Positions 1-7,299 are shown, counted from the stretch's first letter. The stretch is DNA of 9,035 nt from Pseudonocardiales bacterium (GCA_025465385.1 JAODNG010000465.1:1-9035), one strand, 5' to 3'. Made by a program: numbers and translations. The notes: generated by a model not told the origin, from the sequence alone.

Positions 1-2
1 TC

Positions 3-872
3 GACGCCGTCCTGCTCGTCGGCGGCTCCTCCCGAGTTCCCCTAGTCGCCCAACTCGTCTCCGCCGAACTCGGCCGCCCCGTCGCCATCGACGCCGACCC
101 CAAAGCCGCCATCGCCCTCGGCGCCGCCCTGTGCGCGCTGCCCACCGATATTTCCAGTGTGCTGAGCCCCGACGCGCCGGTCGAGGGGGAACTCACGTAC
201 GAGGCGGTCGACGGCGGGGCCGTCACCGAAACCTCCGCACTAGCCGCTGGATCCGAGGTTCCGGCGTTCCCACCAGCTGAGGCTCCCCAGCGGCCATCTC
301 TCACGGCGCTGCCGCTGGATGTCGAACCCGCTGAGTTCCAGTGGCGCCGAATCAGGTCCCGACGGGCGAAACACGTCGTTCTCGCCGGAGCCCTAGCCGT
401 GTTCACCGTCGCGGGTGTGGCGTCAATTCCGTTCCTTACCTCCCGCACCGGTCCTGTCCCCCCAGCGAACGCCGGAACGTCGACGTCCAGCACCCCCGCG
501 GCGCCCGGTGTCCCAGCGCCCGGTGTCCCAGCGGCCGATGCCTCGGCCCCCGGTGCCGCCAGCCCAGCACCCAATGCCGGGGCAAGTAGCGACAACAGCT
601 CGAACAGCGGCAGATCGAGCGGACCTGTCCGTACGGCACCGCGTGCCGCGCCGAACAAACCGGCCCCGGCGGTTCCCACCAGCGCGCCGCAGCCGAGCTG
701 GACCACCACGTACACCTGGACCAGCACCTGGTCCAGCCCCCCTCTCACCACGACGACACCACCCCCGCCGCCTCCTACGACAACGAAGCCGCCCCCGACC
801 ACGGCCCCCGTCGCGACTACCCCTGCCGTTGCGACCACCACACCACACCCGCGTCGCGGGCAGTCCGGATGA
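3..872 (+). CDS. Hsp70-like protein with membrane helix and Pro/Thr-rich tail (5' end outside window)
   Basis: The gene enters from the left; frame 3 is open from the first base to TGA at 870-872 (289 residues visible). The first ~50 residues match the end of an Hsp70/DnaK ATPase domain: the adenosine-binding segment LLVGGSSRVPLVAQLV followed by DPKAAIALGAAL. DnaK would continue into a substrate-binding domain, but here only about 70 unstructured residues follow. Then come a basic patch (RRIRSRRAK) and one hydrophobic helix of about 23 residues (HVVLAGALAVF onwards, bases ~372-440). The rest, about 140 residues, is Ala/Pro/Ser/Thr-rich with TTTYTWTSTW and poly-Pro/Thr runs. By the positive-inside rule the ATPase domain is cytoplasmic and the tail extracytoplasmic. 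The LuxR-type gene downstream overlaps by 4 bases. The Hsp70 assignment is firm; the sensor or anchored-chaperone role is inferred. Real start and full length are unknown. Confidence 0.88.
   Translation, partial: DAVLLVGGSSRVPLVAQLVSAELGRPVAIDADPKAAIALGAALCALPTDISSVLSPDAPVEGELTYEAVDGGAVTETSALAAGSEVPAFPPAEAPQRPSLTALPLDVEPAEFQWRRIRSRRAKHVVLAGALAVFTVAGVASIPFLTSRTGPVPPANAGTSTSSTPAAPGVPAPGVPAADASAPGAASPAPNAGASSDNSSNSGRSSGPVRTAPRAAPNKPAPAVPTSAPQPSWTTTYTWTSTWSSPPLTTTTPPPPPPTTTKPPPTTAPVATTPAVATTTPHPRRGQSG
501..530 (+). repeat. Two exact tandem copies of a 15-base unit in the tail-coding region
   Basis: The unit gcgcccggtgtccca occurs at 501-515 and again at 516-530 without mismatch, followed by gcg, which begins a third unit that then diverges. 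It is in frame and encodes the repeated pentapeptide APGVP in the low-complexity tail of the Hsp70-like protein. A unit divisible by three can be gained or lost without a frameshift, so tail length could vary between strains. Confidence 0.85.
716..736. repeat. Perfect 9-base inverted repeat with 3-base spacer inside the tail-coding region
   Basis: CTGGACCAG (716-724) and its exact reverse complement CTGGTCCAG (728-736) are separated by CAC. It lies within the coding sequence for the Thr/Trp/Ser-rich stretch TWTSTWSS. The symmetry probably follows from the repeated Thr-Trp-Ser codons, although it could form a small hairpin in mRNA. No function is assigned. Confidence 0.6.
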
Positions 873-3502
873 ACCAGGCAACGGCTCGCCTCGACCCGAG
901 GCACGACGGCGCAGAGGTCTCGTTGGCGGGGTTGGTGCCGGCGCAGACGTTGTACAAAGCTGTCTCCGCCGACCCGTCGGCTCCCCTCGCCGTGTGCATC
1001 ACCGCTCCTGGCGGATATGGGAAGAGCGCACTGCTGGCGGCGCTTCGTCAGGCGTACCTGACGGCCGGGGTCAGCGTCGTCGGGACGGGCGCGGTGCCCG
1101 TCGAGGTCACGCCCTCCTCGGACGTGGCCGTGCTGGTCGACGACGCCCATCAGCTGGACGGCCCGGGCCTCGACCGGCTGCGCCGGCTGGCGCTGACCGG
1201 CGACGTGCGGCTCATCGTCGCCTACCGGCCCTGGCCGAGGAAGCCGGAGCTGGACGAACTCGAAGACGCGGTGGGCGGCCACCATCCGCCGGTGTTATTG
1301 GACCGGCTGGACCGCCGCGGAATCCAGATGCGGTGTGCGGCGCGGCTCGGCGGGGCATTGCCCGCGCCGGTGATCGACCTGCTCTGCGAGCAGACCGGTG
1401 GCGTTCCGATGCTGGTCGACTGGGCGGTGGACTCGCTACCGACCGGCGGCAGGCTCGACGGCGACCGCCCAGATCTGCCGCCCGGCGTCGTCGATCGCGT
1501 CCGCCACGGCCTGGACCGGCTGGGTCCCCAGCTCCGGGCGTTACTGCTCGCGGTGGGACTCGGCGCGGCGCCGGACTCCGAAATCCTCGCCGAGGTGCTG
1601 GTGTCGGATCCCGCGGTCGTGGTGGACCTGTTGTCGATGGCGCAGGCGGCCGGCCTGCTGCTCGGCGACGGCCGAATGATCCCGCTGGTGCGCCGCGCGA
1701 TAGTGGCCGGTTCCGCGCCGGGCGCCAGGCGGGTAGTTCAGCGGCTGGCGCTCGCTGCGCATCTCGAACGTGGCCGGCCGGTGCTCGGTCTGGCCCACCA
1801 GCTGGTCGAGGCGGGTGCTCGCGGGAGCGACCTCGCAGCGGTCTTCGAGGCGGCCGGTGACGCCGCCATGTCCGAACCGTCCGGATCGGGTGCTGCGGCG
1901 CAGGCTGCACAGTTCTACGCTCAGGCCGTCGCCGCCGGTGCAGACCCCGCGTCGTTGGCACCCCGGCGGGCCGAGGCATCGGCTCTCGCCGGTGATCTGG
2001 ACAAGGCCCTGCGCCTTGCCGATCAGGCATTATCCGACCCCTCATGTTCCGACCTGGGACGGGCTGGCAACGTCGCGGCCGCTGTCCTGGCCCAACGCGG
2101 TCTGCTGGCTCGCAGCGCCGAGGTCTACCGCTGGGTCGGCCCCGCCAGGTTGGGATCGGCGGCGCCGTTGGCGGCGCTGGCGCTGCTGGGTACCGGGTCG
2201 TTGACCGAGGCTCGGGAGGTGCTGGCGGCTTCTGCCGGTGACCGGCCGCCGACGCTGGTGGCTGGCGCGGAGTCGCTGATGGCCGTCGGCGTGCTCGAGT
2301 CGGTACTCGGTTCACCAGAGGCCGCCCCCACGACGGCCCCGACGATGGCGCTGTCCACGTTGACCCGAGCCGCAGCGCTGCTCGAACCGGGCGGCCGCGC
2401 CGCGCTGCTTCCAGACACTCCGGCGGCGCTGGCGGCGATCGTGGCGCTGCATTGTGGCGAGCTCGACGTCGCCGTCTCGGTCCTGGAGCGGGCGCTGTCC
2501 AGCGGCGCCGGCGGGTTGTTCGCGCGAGCCCGCCACCAGCTACTGCTGGCGTGGACGGCGATGATCCGTGGCGACATCGCATTGGCCAGGCGATGGCTGG
2601 CCCGCACCGTCCCGGACTCAGGCACCCTGGAACCACGGGAGGAGTTGTTCGCCGCTGCGCTGGCGGTGGGTCTGGCCCGGCGCGAGAGCGACATTCCGAC
2701 GTTGCAGACAGCGTGGGCGGCGGCGCGAGAGGCGATCGTCCGGCATCCGGCCGACCTGTTCGCCCTATTGCCACTGGGTGAGCTGGCCGTGGCCGCAGCC
2801 AGACTACGAGACTTCGACCGGGTGGCGCCGCACCTAGCGCAGGCCTGGACCCTGCTGGAGCGGCTTGGTGACCCGCCGCTGTGGTCGGTACCGCTGCACT
2901 GGTATGGCATGCACGCCGCGATGCTGCGAGGGTTGCCCAGCGCGGCCGAACCGCACGGGGCGGCCTTGGTGCGGGCAGCGAAGAACAACCATTACGCCGC
3001 CGTGCTCGCTGCTGCTGGACGTGCCTGGATGCAGGTGCTGGCCGGGAAGTTCGACCCCGCAGAGGTGGAGGCCGCGGCGCGCGGGTTGCAGACGATCGGG
3101 CAGGCCAACGATGGCTCCCGGCTCGTTGGGCAGGCCGCGATCCGCACCACCGACCGCAAGGCAATGGTCGCGCTGCTGGGATGTGCTCGAGCGCTGCAGG
3201 CGACCGGTCCCGGCGCAGCCAGCCCGGTGCCAGACGGTGCGCCGGAGGATTCACCCGAACCCGTAGCTGTCACCCGGCGAGCCGCTCCACTAGCTGGCGC
3301 GCCCACGCTGAGCGAGCGCGAGCGCGAAGTCGCCGAACTCGTCCTGACCGGACTGACCTACCGCCAGATCGGGGAACGACTGTTCATCTCGGCCAAGACC
3401 GTCGAGCATCACGTGGCCCGGATGCGTCAGCGACTGGACGTGACCAGCCGAGATGAGCTGTTCGCCCAACTCCGCATGTTTATCGGAGCTAGTGGTGGCT
3501 GA
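869..3502 (+). CDS. Large LuxR-family transcriptional regulator with N-terminal ATPase domain (LAL/MalT-like)
   Basis: An 877-residue predicted cytoplasmic regulator. Residues 46-53 (APGGYGKS) form a Walker A P-loop, and residues 86-94 (VAVLVDDAH) match Walker B with paired Asp. The middle, roughly 200-790, is Ala/Leu-rich and helical, resembling the TPR-like sensor region of MalT-type regulators. Residues 814-870, starting LSEREREVAELVLTGLTYRQ and including AKTVEHHV, are a canonical LuxR/GerE helix-turn-helix. The size and domain order fit the LAL class, in which an inducer or partner with ATP triggers oligomerisation and DNA binding. The ATG overlaps the stop of the Hsp70-like gene (ATGA) and no strong Shine-Dalgarno precedes it, so translation is probably coupled; this supports shared function. 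The 3' end overlaps fbiC by 14 bases, convergently. Target genes and signal are unknown. Confidence 0.93.
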   Translation: MNQATARLDPRHDGAEVSLAGLVPAQTLYKAVSADPSAPLAVCITAPGGYGKSALLAALRQAYLTAGVSVVGTGAVPVEVTPSSDVAVLVDDAHQLDGPGLDRLRRLALTGDVRLIVAYRPWPRKPELDELEDAVGGHHPPVLLDRLDRRGIQMRCAARLGGALPAPVIDLLCEQTGGVPMLVDWAVDSLPTGGRLDGDRPDLPPGVVDRVRHGLDRLGPQLRALLLAVGLGAAPDSEILAEVLVSDPAVVVDLLSMAQAAGLLLGDGRMIPLVRRAIVAGSAPGARRVVQRLALAAHLERGRPVLGLAHQLVEAGARGSDLAAVFEAAGDAAMSEPSGSGAAAQAAQFYAQAVAAGADPASLAPRRAEASALAGDLDKALRLADQALSDPSCSDLGRAGNVAAAVLAQRGLLARSAEVYRWVGPARLGSAAPLAALALLGTGSLTEAREVLAASAGDRPPTLVAGAESLMAVGVLESVLGSPEAAPTTAPTMALSTLTRAAALLEPGGRAALLPDTPAALAAIVALHCGELDVAVSVLERALSSGAGGLFARARHQLLLAWTAMIRGDIALARRWLARTVPDSGTLEPREELFAAALAVGLARRESDIPTLQTAWAAAREAIVRHPADLFALLPLGELAVAAARLRDFDRVAPHLAQAWTLLERLGDPPLWSVPLHWYGMHAAMLRGLPSAAEPHGAALVRAAKNNHYAAVLAAAGRAWMQVLAGKFDPAEVEAAARGLQTIGQANDGSRLVGQAAIRTTDRKAMVALLGCARALQATGPGAASPVPDGAPEDSPEPVAVTRRAAPLAGAPTLSEREREVAELVLTGLTYRQIGERLFISAKTVEHHVARMRQRLDVTSRDELFAQLRMFIGASGG

Positions 3503-5831
3503 TCCCCACCGGTTGATAGAGGGTGGTGCGTTGGGCCAGCGGTCGGCCGAGCGGCTCGACGATCGCGCGGAATCCGGCCTCATCCAGGCCCTGCCCGTGG
3601 CTGGCGCCGGCCGCACGGCTGATGTTCTCGTCCATCAGCGTGCCGCCCAGGTCGTCGACACCGGACTGCAGCAATTGACGTGCGCCGGAAGCGCCGAGCT
3701 TGACCCAAGACGCCTGCACGTGGTCGATCAAGCCGTGTAAGGCGATCCGAGCTACCGCATGCACCAGCAGAACCTCTCGCCAAGTCGGTCCTCGCCGGGC
3801 CGCCTGCTTGAGGTACATCGGGGTTGCCATGTGCACGAAAGGCAACCCGACGAACTCGGTGAATCCGCCGGTCTGCGCCTGCAGTTCCCGGGCTAGCAGC
3901 AAGTGACGGGCCCAGTGCACCGGTTGCTCGATGGCCCCGAACATCATCGTGACGTTGGAGCGAAGCCCCACTGAGTGCGCTACCCGATGCGCCTCCAGCC
4001 ACTCCGCAGTAGTGATCTTGTCAGGGCACAGCACCGCGCGGACCTCGTCGTCGAGGATTTCCGCGGCGGTACCGGGCAGCGAGCGCAGGCCCGCCTCGCG
4101 CAACCTGGTCAGGTAGGCATCGAGAGGCTCGTCTAGCCGCCGGGCGCCTTCGGTGACCTCCAGCGCGGTGAAGCCGTGGATATGGATGCCGGGGGCCGCC
4201 TCGTGGATCGTCCGACACACCGTGACGTAGTAGTCACCGTCGAAGCTGGGATGGATGCCGCCCTGCAGGCAGACCTCGGTAGCGCCGCGGCGTTGCGCCT
4301 CCAGGACCCGTGCCACGATCTCGGGCAGCGTCAGTAGGTACGGCGCGCCGCGCAGGTTCAGCGACAGCTTGCCCTTGGAGAAACCACAGAACCGGCATCG
4401 GAAGGTGCACACATTGGTGTAGTTGATGTTGCGATTGACAACATAGGTGACGGTATCGCCGACGGCGGCCGCGCGCAGCTCGTCGGCCAGTCCGGCAACG
4501 GCGCCGACCTCGGGACCACGGGCGCCGAACAACGTGACCAGCTCCCCGAGGCCGGGACGCTGGCCGGCTCTAACCCCGTCAAGTACCGCACGTACTGCGC
4601 CGGTCGCCCGACCCAGCGCCGGCAGCAACACCGGCGGCGCGACGTCGGCGCCGGAGTACCAGGCGGTGGAGCGGCGCCCGGCCACCGTCACCTCGGCGCC
4701 GTCGCCCACGTCAGCAGCTCGGGACGCAGATTCCCGGAACACCGCGCCCGGATCGTCGCGCCCGAGACCTTCGGCGTCAGAACGGTCCAGCACCCCGAAG
4801 CGGACCGCCTCATGCAGCCACCGGTCAGGGTGTAGGGCGTATTCCGGGTACACGGTCAGGCGCGGCGCCAACGTGTGGCCCGCTGCTTCAGTCCCGCTGC
4901 GCAGCTCGTCCAGCGCAGGCCAGGGTCGTTCGGGATTGACGTGGTCCGCAGTGCTGGGGGAGACCCCGCCCCAATCATCGATTCCGGCGGCAAGGACGCT
5001 GGCCGGATCGTCGGTGAGATTGGGCGGAGCTTGCACATGCACCTGCGGCGGCAACAGCAGCCGGGCCAGCGCGATGGCCCGCAGGTGCTCCCGCGGTGGG
5101 CAGGGTGCCACGTGGCGCATGGCGGTGCCCGCCTTAGGCCGGAAGTTCTGCACGATCACTTCTTGAACGTGCCCGTACCGCAGGTGCGCCTGGGCGATCG
5201 CTTCCAGGGCCGCCACGCGGTCGGTCTCGGTCTCGCCGATGCCGACCAGGATCCCGGTGGTGAACGGGATCGCCAGCTCACCCGCGGCGTGCAGGGTGGC
5301 TAAGCGCCGGTCCGGGTCCTTGTCCGGGGCGCCTCGATGCGCAGCGAGGTCCGGCCGCAACGATTCGATCATCATCCCCTGACTGGCGGTCACCGTGCGC
5401 AGTGCGGCCAGCTCGTCGCGGTGCAGGGCGCCGCCGTTGGCGTGCGGGAGCAGCCCGGTCTGATCGAGGACCGCTCGGCACGCCGCAACCAGGTAGTCGA
5501 TCGTGGAGCTGTACCCGTGCTCGGCCAGCCAGCTCCGGGCCGACGGGTAGCGCCGCTCGGGACGCTCACCGAGAGTGAACAGCACCTCATGACAGCCGAG
5601 CTCCGCGCCCCGCCCCGCGATTGCCAGCACCTCGTCGAGCTCGAGGTACGGCGACGGCAGCTGCCGGGGAGCGTGCGCAAATGTGCAGTAACCGCAGCGA
5701 TCCCGACACAGCATGGTCAACGGCACGAATACCTTGGGGGAGTAGGTCACCCGAGTGCCGTACACCGCGTCACGCACCGCCCCAGCCCGACTCACCAACT
5801 CCCCAGTACCCAGCCGAACCCCGTCGCTCAT
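3489..5831 (-). CDS. fbiC: FO synthase, fused CofG-CofH radical SAM enzyme (FbiC)
   Basis: A 780-residue bifunctional enzyme that makes 7,8-didemethyl-8-hydroxy-5-deazariboflavin (FO), the chromophore of cofactor F420, from tyrosine and 5-amino-6-ribitylaminouracil. The N-terminal CofG half has the radical SAM cluster motif CRDRCGYC (C42, C46, C49). The C-terminal CofH half has CTFRCRFC (C475, C479, C482). Other family signatures are IPFTTGILVGIGET, HVQEVIVQNFRPK, GIDDWGGVSP, DHVNPERPWPALDEL, VVNRNINYTNVC, PGTAAEILDDEVR, GGFTEFVGLPFVH and DLGGTLMDENISR. Both clusters are complete, so it should be active. I chose ATG at 5831 over the in-frame GTG at 5843 because GGGAGG lies just upstream of the ATG. 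It is shorter than the mycobacterial enzyme (about 856 residues as I recall), mainly at the N-terminus. A membrane diguanylate cyclase gene precedes it on the same strand, and a twin palindrome lies in the gap. Confidence 0.96.
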   Translation of the reverse strand: MSDGVRLGTGELVSRAGAVRDAVYGTRVTYSPKVFVPLTMLCRDRCGYCTFAHAPRQLPSPYLELDEVLAIAGRGAELGCHEVLFTLGERPERRYPSARSWLAEHGYSSTIDYLVAACRAVLDQTGLLPHANGGALHRDELAALRTVTASQGMMIESLRPDLAAHRGAPDKDPDRRLATLHAAGELAIPFTTGILVGIGETETDRVAALEAIAQAHLRYGHVQEVIVQNFRPKAGTAMRHVAPCPPREHLRAIALARLLLPPQVHVQAPPNLTDDPASVLAAGIDDWGGVSPSTADHVNPERPWPALDELRSGTEAAGHTLAPRLTVYPEYALHPDRWLHEAVRFGVLDRSDAEGLGRDDPGAVFRESASRAADVGDGAEVTVAGRRSTAWYSGADVAPPVLLPALGRATGAVRAVLDGVRAGQRPGLGELVTLFGARGPEVGAVAGLADELRAAAVGDTVTYVVNRNINYTNVCTFRCRFCGFSKGKLSLNLRGAPYLLTLPEIVARVLEAQRRGATEVCLQGGIHPSFDGDYYVTVCRTIHEAAPGIHIHGFTALEVTEGARRLDEPLDAYLTRLREAGLRSLPGTAAEILDDEVRAVLCPDKITTAEWLEAHRVAHSVGLRSNVTMMFGAIEQPVHWARHLLLARELQAQTGGFTEFVGLPFVHMATPMYLKQAARRGPTWREVLLVHAVARIALHGLIDHVQASWVKLGASGARQLLQSGVDDLGGTLMDENISRAAGASHGQGLDEAGFRAIVEPLGRPLAQRTTLYQPVGISHH

Positions 5832-5835
5832 CTTG

Positions 5836-5841
5836 CCTCCC
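5836..5841 (-). promoter_or_regulatory. Ribosome binding site that sets the fbiC start
   Basis: On the minus strand GGGAGG is followed by the 4-base spacer CAAG and then ATG at 5831. The alternative GTG at 5843 would place this motif inside the coding sequence and has only a weaker G-rich stretch upstream, so ATG is preferred. Confidence 0.7.
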
Positions 5842-5848
5842 ACCCCGA

Positions 5849-5909
5849 CCTATATGGAGACATATCGGGGCTATACCGAACCCTAAGCCCCGATATGTCC
5901 CTATATCGG
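5849..5909. promoter_or_regulatory. Twin AT-rich palindromes upstream of fbiC (probable operator pair, or hairpin)
   Basis: The right copy (5890-5909) is a perfect palindrome, CCGATAT-N6-ATATCGG. The left copy (5849-5868), read to the right, is CCTATAT-ggagac-ATATCGG and matches the reverse complement of the right copy at 17 of 20 positions. The pair forms a larger inverted repeat: 5852-5872 against 5886-5906, 21 pairs with two mismatches (one G:T), of which 14 pairs (5859-5872 with 5886-5899) are uninterrupted, around a 13-base loop. It lies in the 105-base gap between the cyclase stop and the fbiC start and is much more AT-rich than its surroundings. Duplicated palindromes upstream of a gene suggest a dimeric repressor or activator. 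A hairpin in the cyclase transcript's 3' end or the fbiC leader is the alternative; there is no U-tract, which argues against a standard terminator. The regulator is not identified. Confidence 0.6.
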
Positions 5910-5936
5910 ATGAGCGCGGTGCAGTGAGGGCGCGGG

Positions 5937-7232
5937 TCAGCGCGTTGCGAGGCGCACGCGGTCACGACCAGCGGCTTTGGCGGCTAGCAGGGCGCCGTCG
6001 GCGGCAAGTAGCAGATGATCGATGTCGTCACCGTCATTGGGTCGGACCGCCGCACCGATCGATATCGATATCCCATCCACGGTGGCCGGCCGATCGTGCG
6101 GACTGTCGACCAGGACGCGCAGCTGGCTGATTCGCTCCCGGATCCGGTCTGCGATGTCCTCGACTTGGGCGGTGCCCACACCGGACAGCAGAATCACGAA
6201 TTCTTCGCCGCCGAACCGCCCGACCAGGTCGTAGGGCCTGGTCTGGGAGCGGAGCTCGTCGGCGACGGCGCGCAGCACCTGATCCCCGACGAGATGACCC
6301 ATCCGGTCGTTGAACGACTTGAAATGATCCAGGTCCAGCATCAGCACTCCGAGCGGGTCGGCGAGCCGGCGGGCACGTTCGAGTTCCCGGCCGGCGGCCT
6401 CACGCCAGAAGCCTGCGGTGAGTAGCCCGGTCTTGCTGTCGGTGCGCGCGGCCTGCTGGAAGTGCGGGAGCAGCAGTGCCCGGTGTAGTGCGAACACGGT
6501 GATCATGAGGACGGCGATTAGCCACGGACTGACAGCCAGCGTGACCGCGAATCCGACTCCGAGACCCAGCGAGGCCGCCACCACGATCTGATCACTTGGA
6601 TTGCCCAGGACTTGGCGGCCCGGCTGCAGCGGGTCAGACATGATCACAGCGCCGACCACCAAGGCATAATTGACCAGCCAGAACACCGCCCCAGCACCGA
6701 TCAGGACGACGAGCCCCGCCGGTCCGCGCGGGACTATCGGGTATGCAGCCGGCTGGAGCAGCTGCAGGACTGCGACGGCGGCCGCGGGCGCCAGCACCAT
6801 CGTCGCAGCAGAGAACACCTTTCGGTTCAACCTGCCGGCGCTACCTCGGTACCAGGAGTGCAGGTGCACCACCCCCGTCAGACCGACGACAAGGGGTAAC
6901 GGAACTGACAACGCTGCCGCAAAAATCCATAACGGGCTGAGATTTGTGAGCAGACCATTGCCCGTCGTCCGCTCACGCAGGCTGTCGATCCGGTGGACCA
7001 CCTCCCGGTGGACGACCGCAGCCGCGACCAGCAACCCGAAGCGCACCAGGTCGCCAGAGCGGATCGGCATCGCAATGATGATCGCGGCGGCCAACGCCAG
7101 TGCCACGAAGTTCACGGCGAGGACGTAGGCGATAACGACTTTCCGCTCGCACCACAGCTTCCACTGCCAGGGGTGCAGAGCCAGCCGGCCGCGCCTCAGT
7201 TCGACGCGTTGCAGGCCGTGGCTCATACTCAC
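5937..7232 (-). CDS. Membrane-bound diguanylate cyclase (GGDEF domain)
   Basis: A 431-residue enzyme predicted to make cyclic di-GMP from two GTP at the membrane. Residues about 33-256 hold six or seven hydrophobic helices (for example VVIAYVLAVNFVALALAAAI and IVVAASLGLGVGFAVTLAV) with no sensory domain that I recognise. The GGDEF domain follows: DSKTGLLT at 265-272, the metal-binding segment LMLDLDHFKSFND near 300, and an intact active-site GGEEF at 341-345. RPYD at 332-335 sits exactly five residues before GGEEF and is the RxxD inhibitory site, so product feedback inhibition is expected. GTG at 7232 is preferred because GGGGGA lies 6 bases upstream; ATG at 7226 is possible. Its promoter candidate is at 7271-7299. 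fbiC follows on the same strand after 105 bases; a functional link is not shown. Confidence 0.92.
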   Translation of the reverse strand: MSMSHGLQRVELRRGRLALHPWQWKLWCERKVVIAYVLAVNFVALALAAAIIIAMPIRSGDLVRFGLLVAAAVVHREVVHRIDSLRERTTGNGLLTNLSPLWIFAAALSVPLPLVVGLTGVVHLHSWYRGSAGRLNRKVFSAATMVLAPAAAVAVLQLLQPAAYPIVPRGPAGLVVLIGAGAVFWLVNYALVVGAVIMSDPLQPGRQVLGNPSDQIVVAASLGLGVGFAVTLAVSPWLIAVLMITVFALHRALLLPHFQQAARTDSKTGLLTAGFWREAAGRELERARRLADPLGVLMLDLDHFKSFNDRMGHLVGDQVLRAVADELRSQTRPYDLVGRFGGEEFVILLSGVGTAQVEDIADRIRERISQLRVLVDSPHDRPATVDGISISIGAAVRPNDGDDIDHLLLAADGALLAAKAAGRDRVRLATR

Positions 7233-7270
7233 TAGGTTCCCCCGGTAGTGACGTTGAGCGATCTTCCCCC

Positions 7271-7299
7271 AGCGTAATCGGCAGGCGACTCTTTGTCAT
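7271..7299 (-). promoter_or_regulatory. Promoter candidate for the diguanylate cyclase gene
   Basis: Read on the minus strand, ATGACA (7299-7294; five of six bases of the TTGACA -35 box) is followed by a 17-base spacer and TACGCT (7276-7271), which fits the TAnnnT -10 pattern common in actinomycetes. Transcription would begin near 7264, giving a leader of about 32 bases before GTG at 7232. The rest of the 243-base divergent spacer (7233-7475) shows no convincing motif. A TATGAA at 7423-7428 could be a -10 box for the DUF3048 gene but lacks a clear -35. Confidence 0.42.

Noticed and set aside
415..1860. Long plus-strand open frame (481 codons) overlapping the Hsp70-like and LuxR genes
   Set aside because: The translation is almost only Arg, Pro, Gly and Ala, typical of a shadow frame in high-GC DNA, and it crosses two well-supported genes.
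1295..2032. Three TTA codons in the LuxR gene (1295, 1541, 2030), suggesting tRNA-limited control as in Streptomyces
   Set aside because: A TTA also occurs in the DUF3048 gene (7596-7598), so they are not restricted to the regulator, and the organism is not shown to be Streptomyces.
2125..2988. 287-codon minus-strand frame inside the LuxR gene
   Set aside because: Ala/Ser-rich antisense shadow with no motif.
1212..3254. 680-codon minus-strand open frame opposite the LuxR gene
   Set aside because: Arg/Pro-rich composition without any domain; the opposite strand encodes clear Walker and helix-turn-helix motifs.
3494..3526. Possible terminator hairpins between the LuxR gene and fbiC (GGTGG/CCACC/GGTGG)
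   Set aside because: Stems are only 5 pairs with 7-11 base loops, mutually exclusive, and no U-tract follows on either strand.
4447..5166. 239-codon plus-strand frame opposite fbiC
   Set aside because: Ser/Ala/Pro-rich shadow of the fbiC codons, with no recognisable motif or ribosome site.
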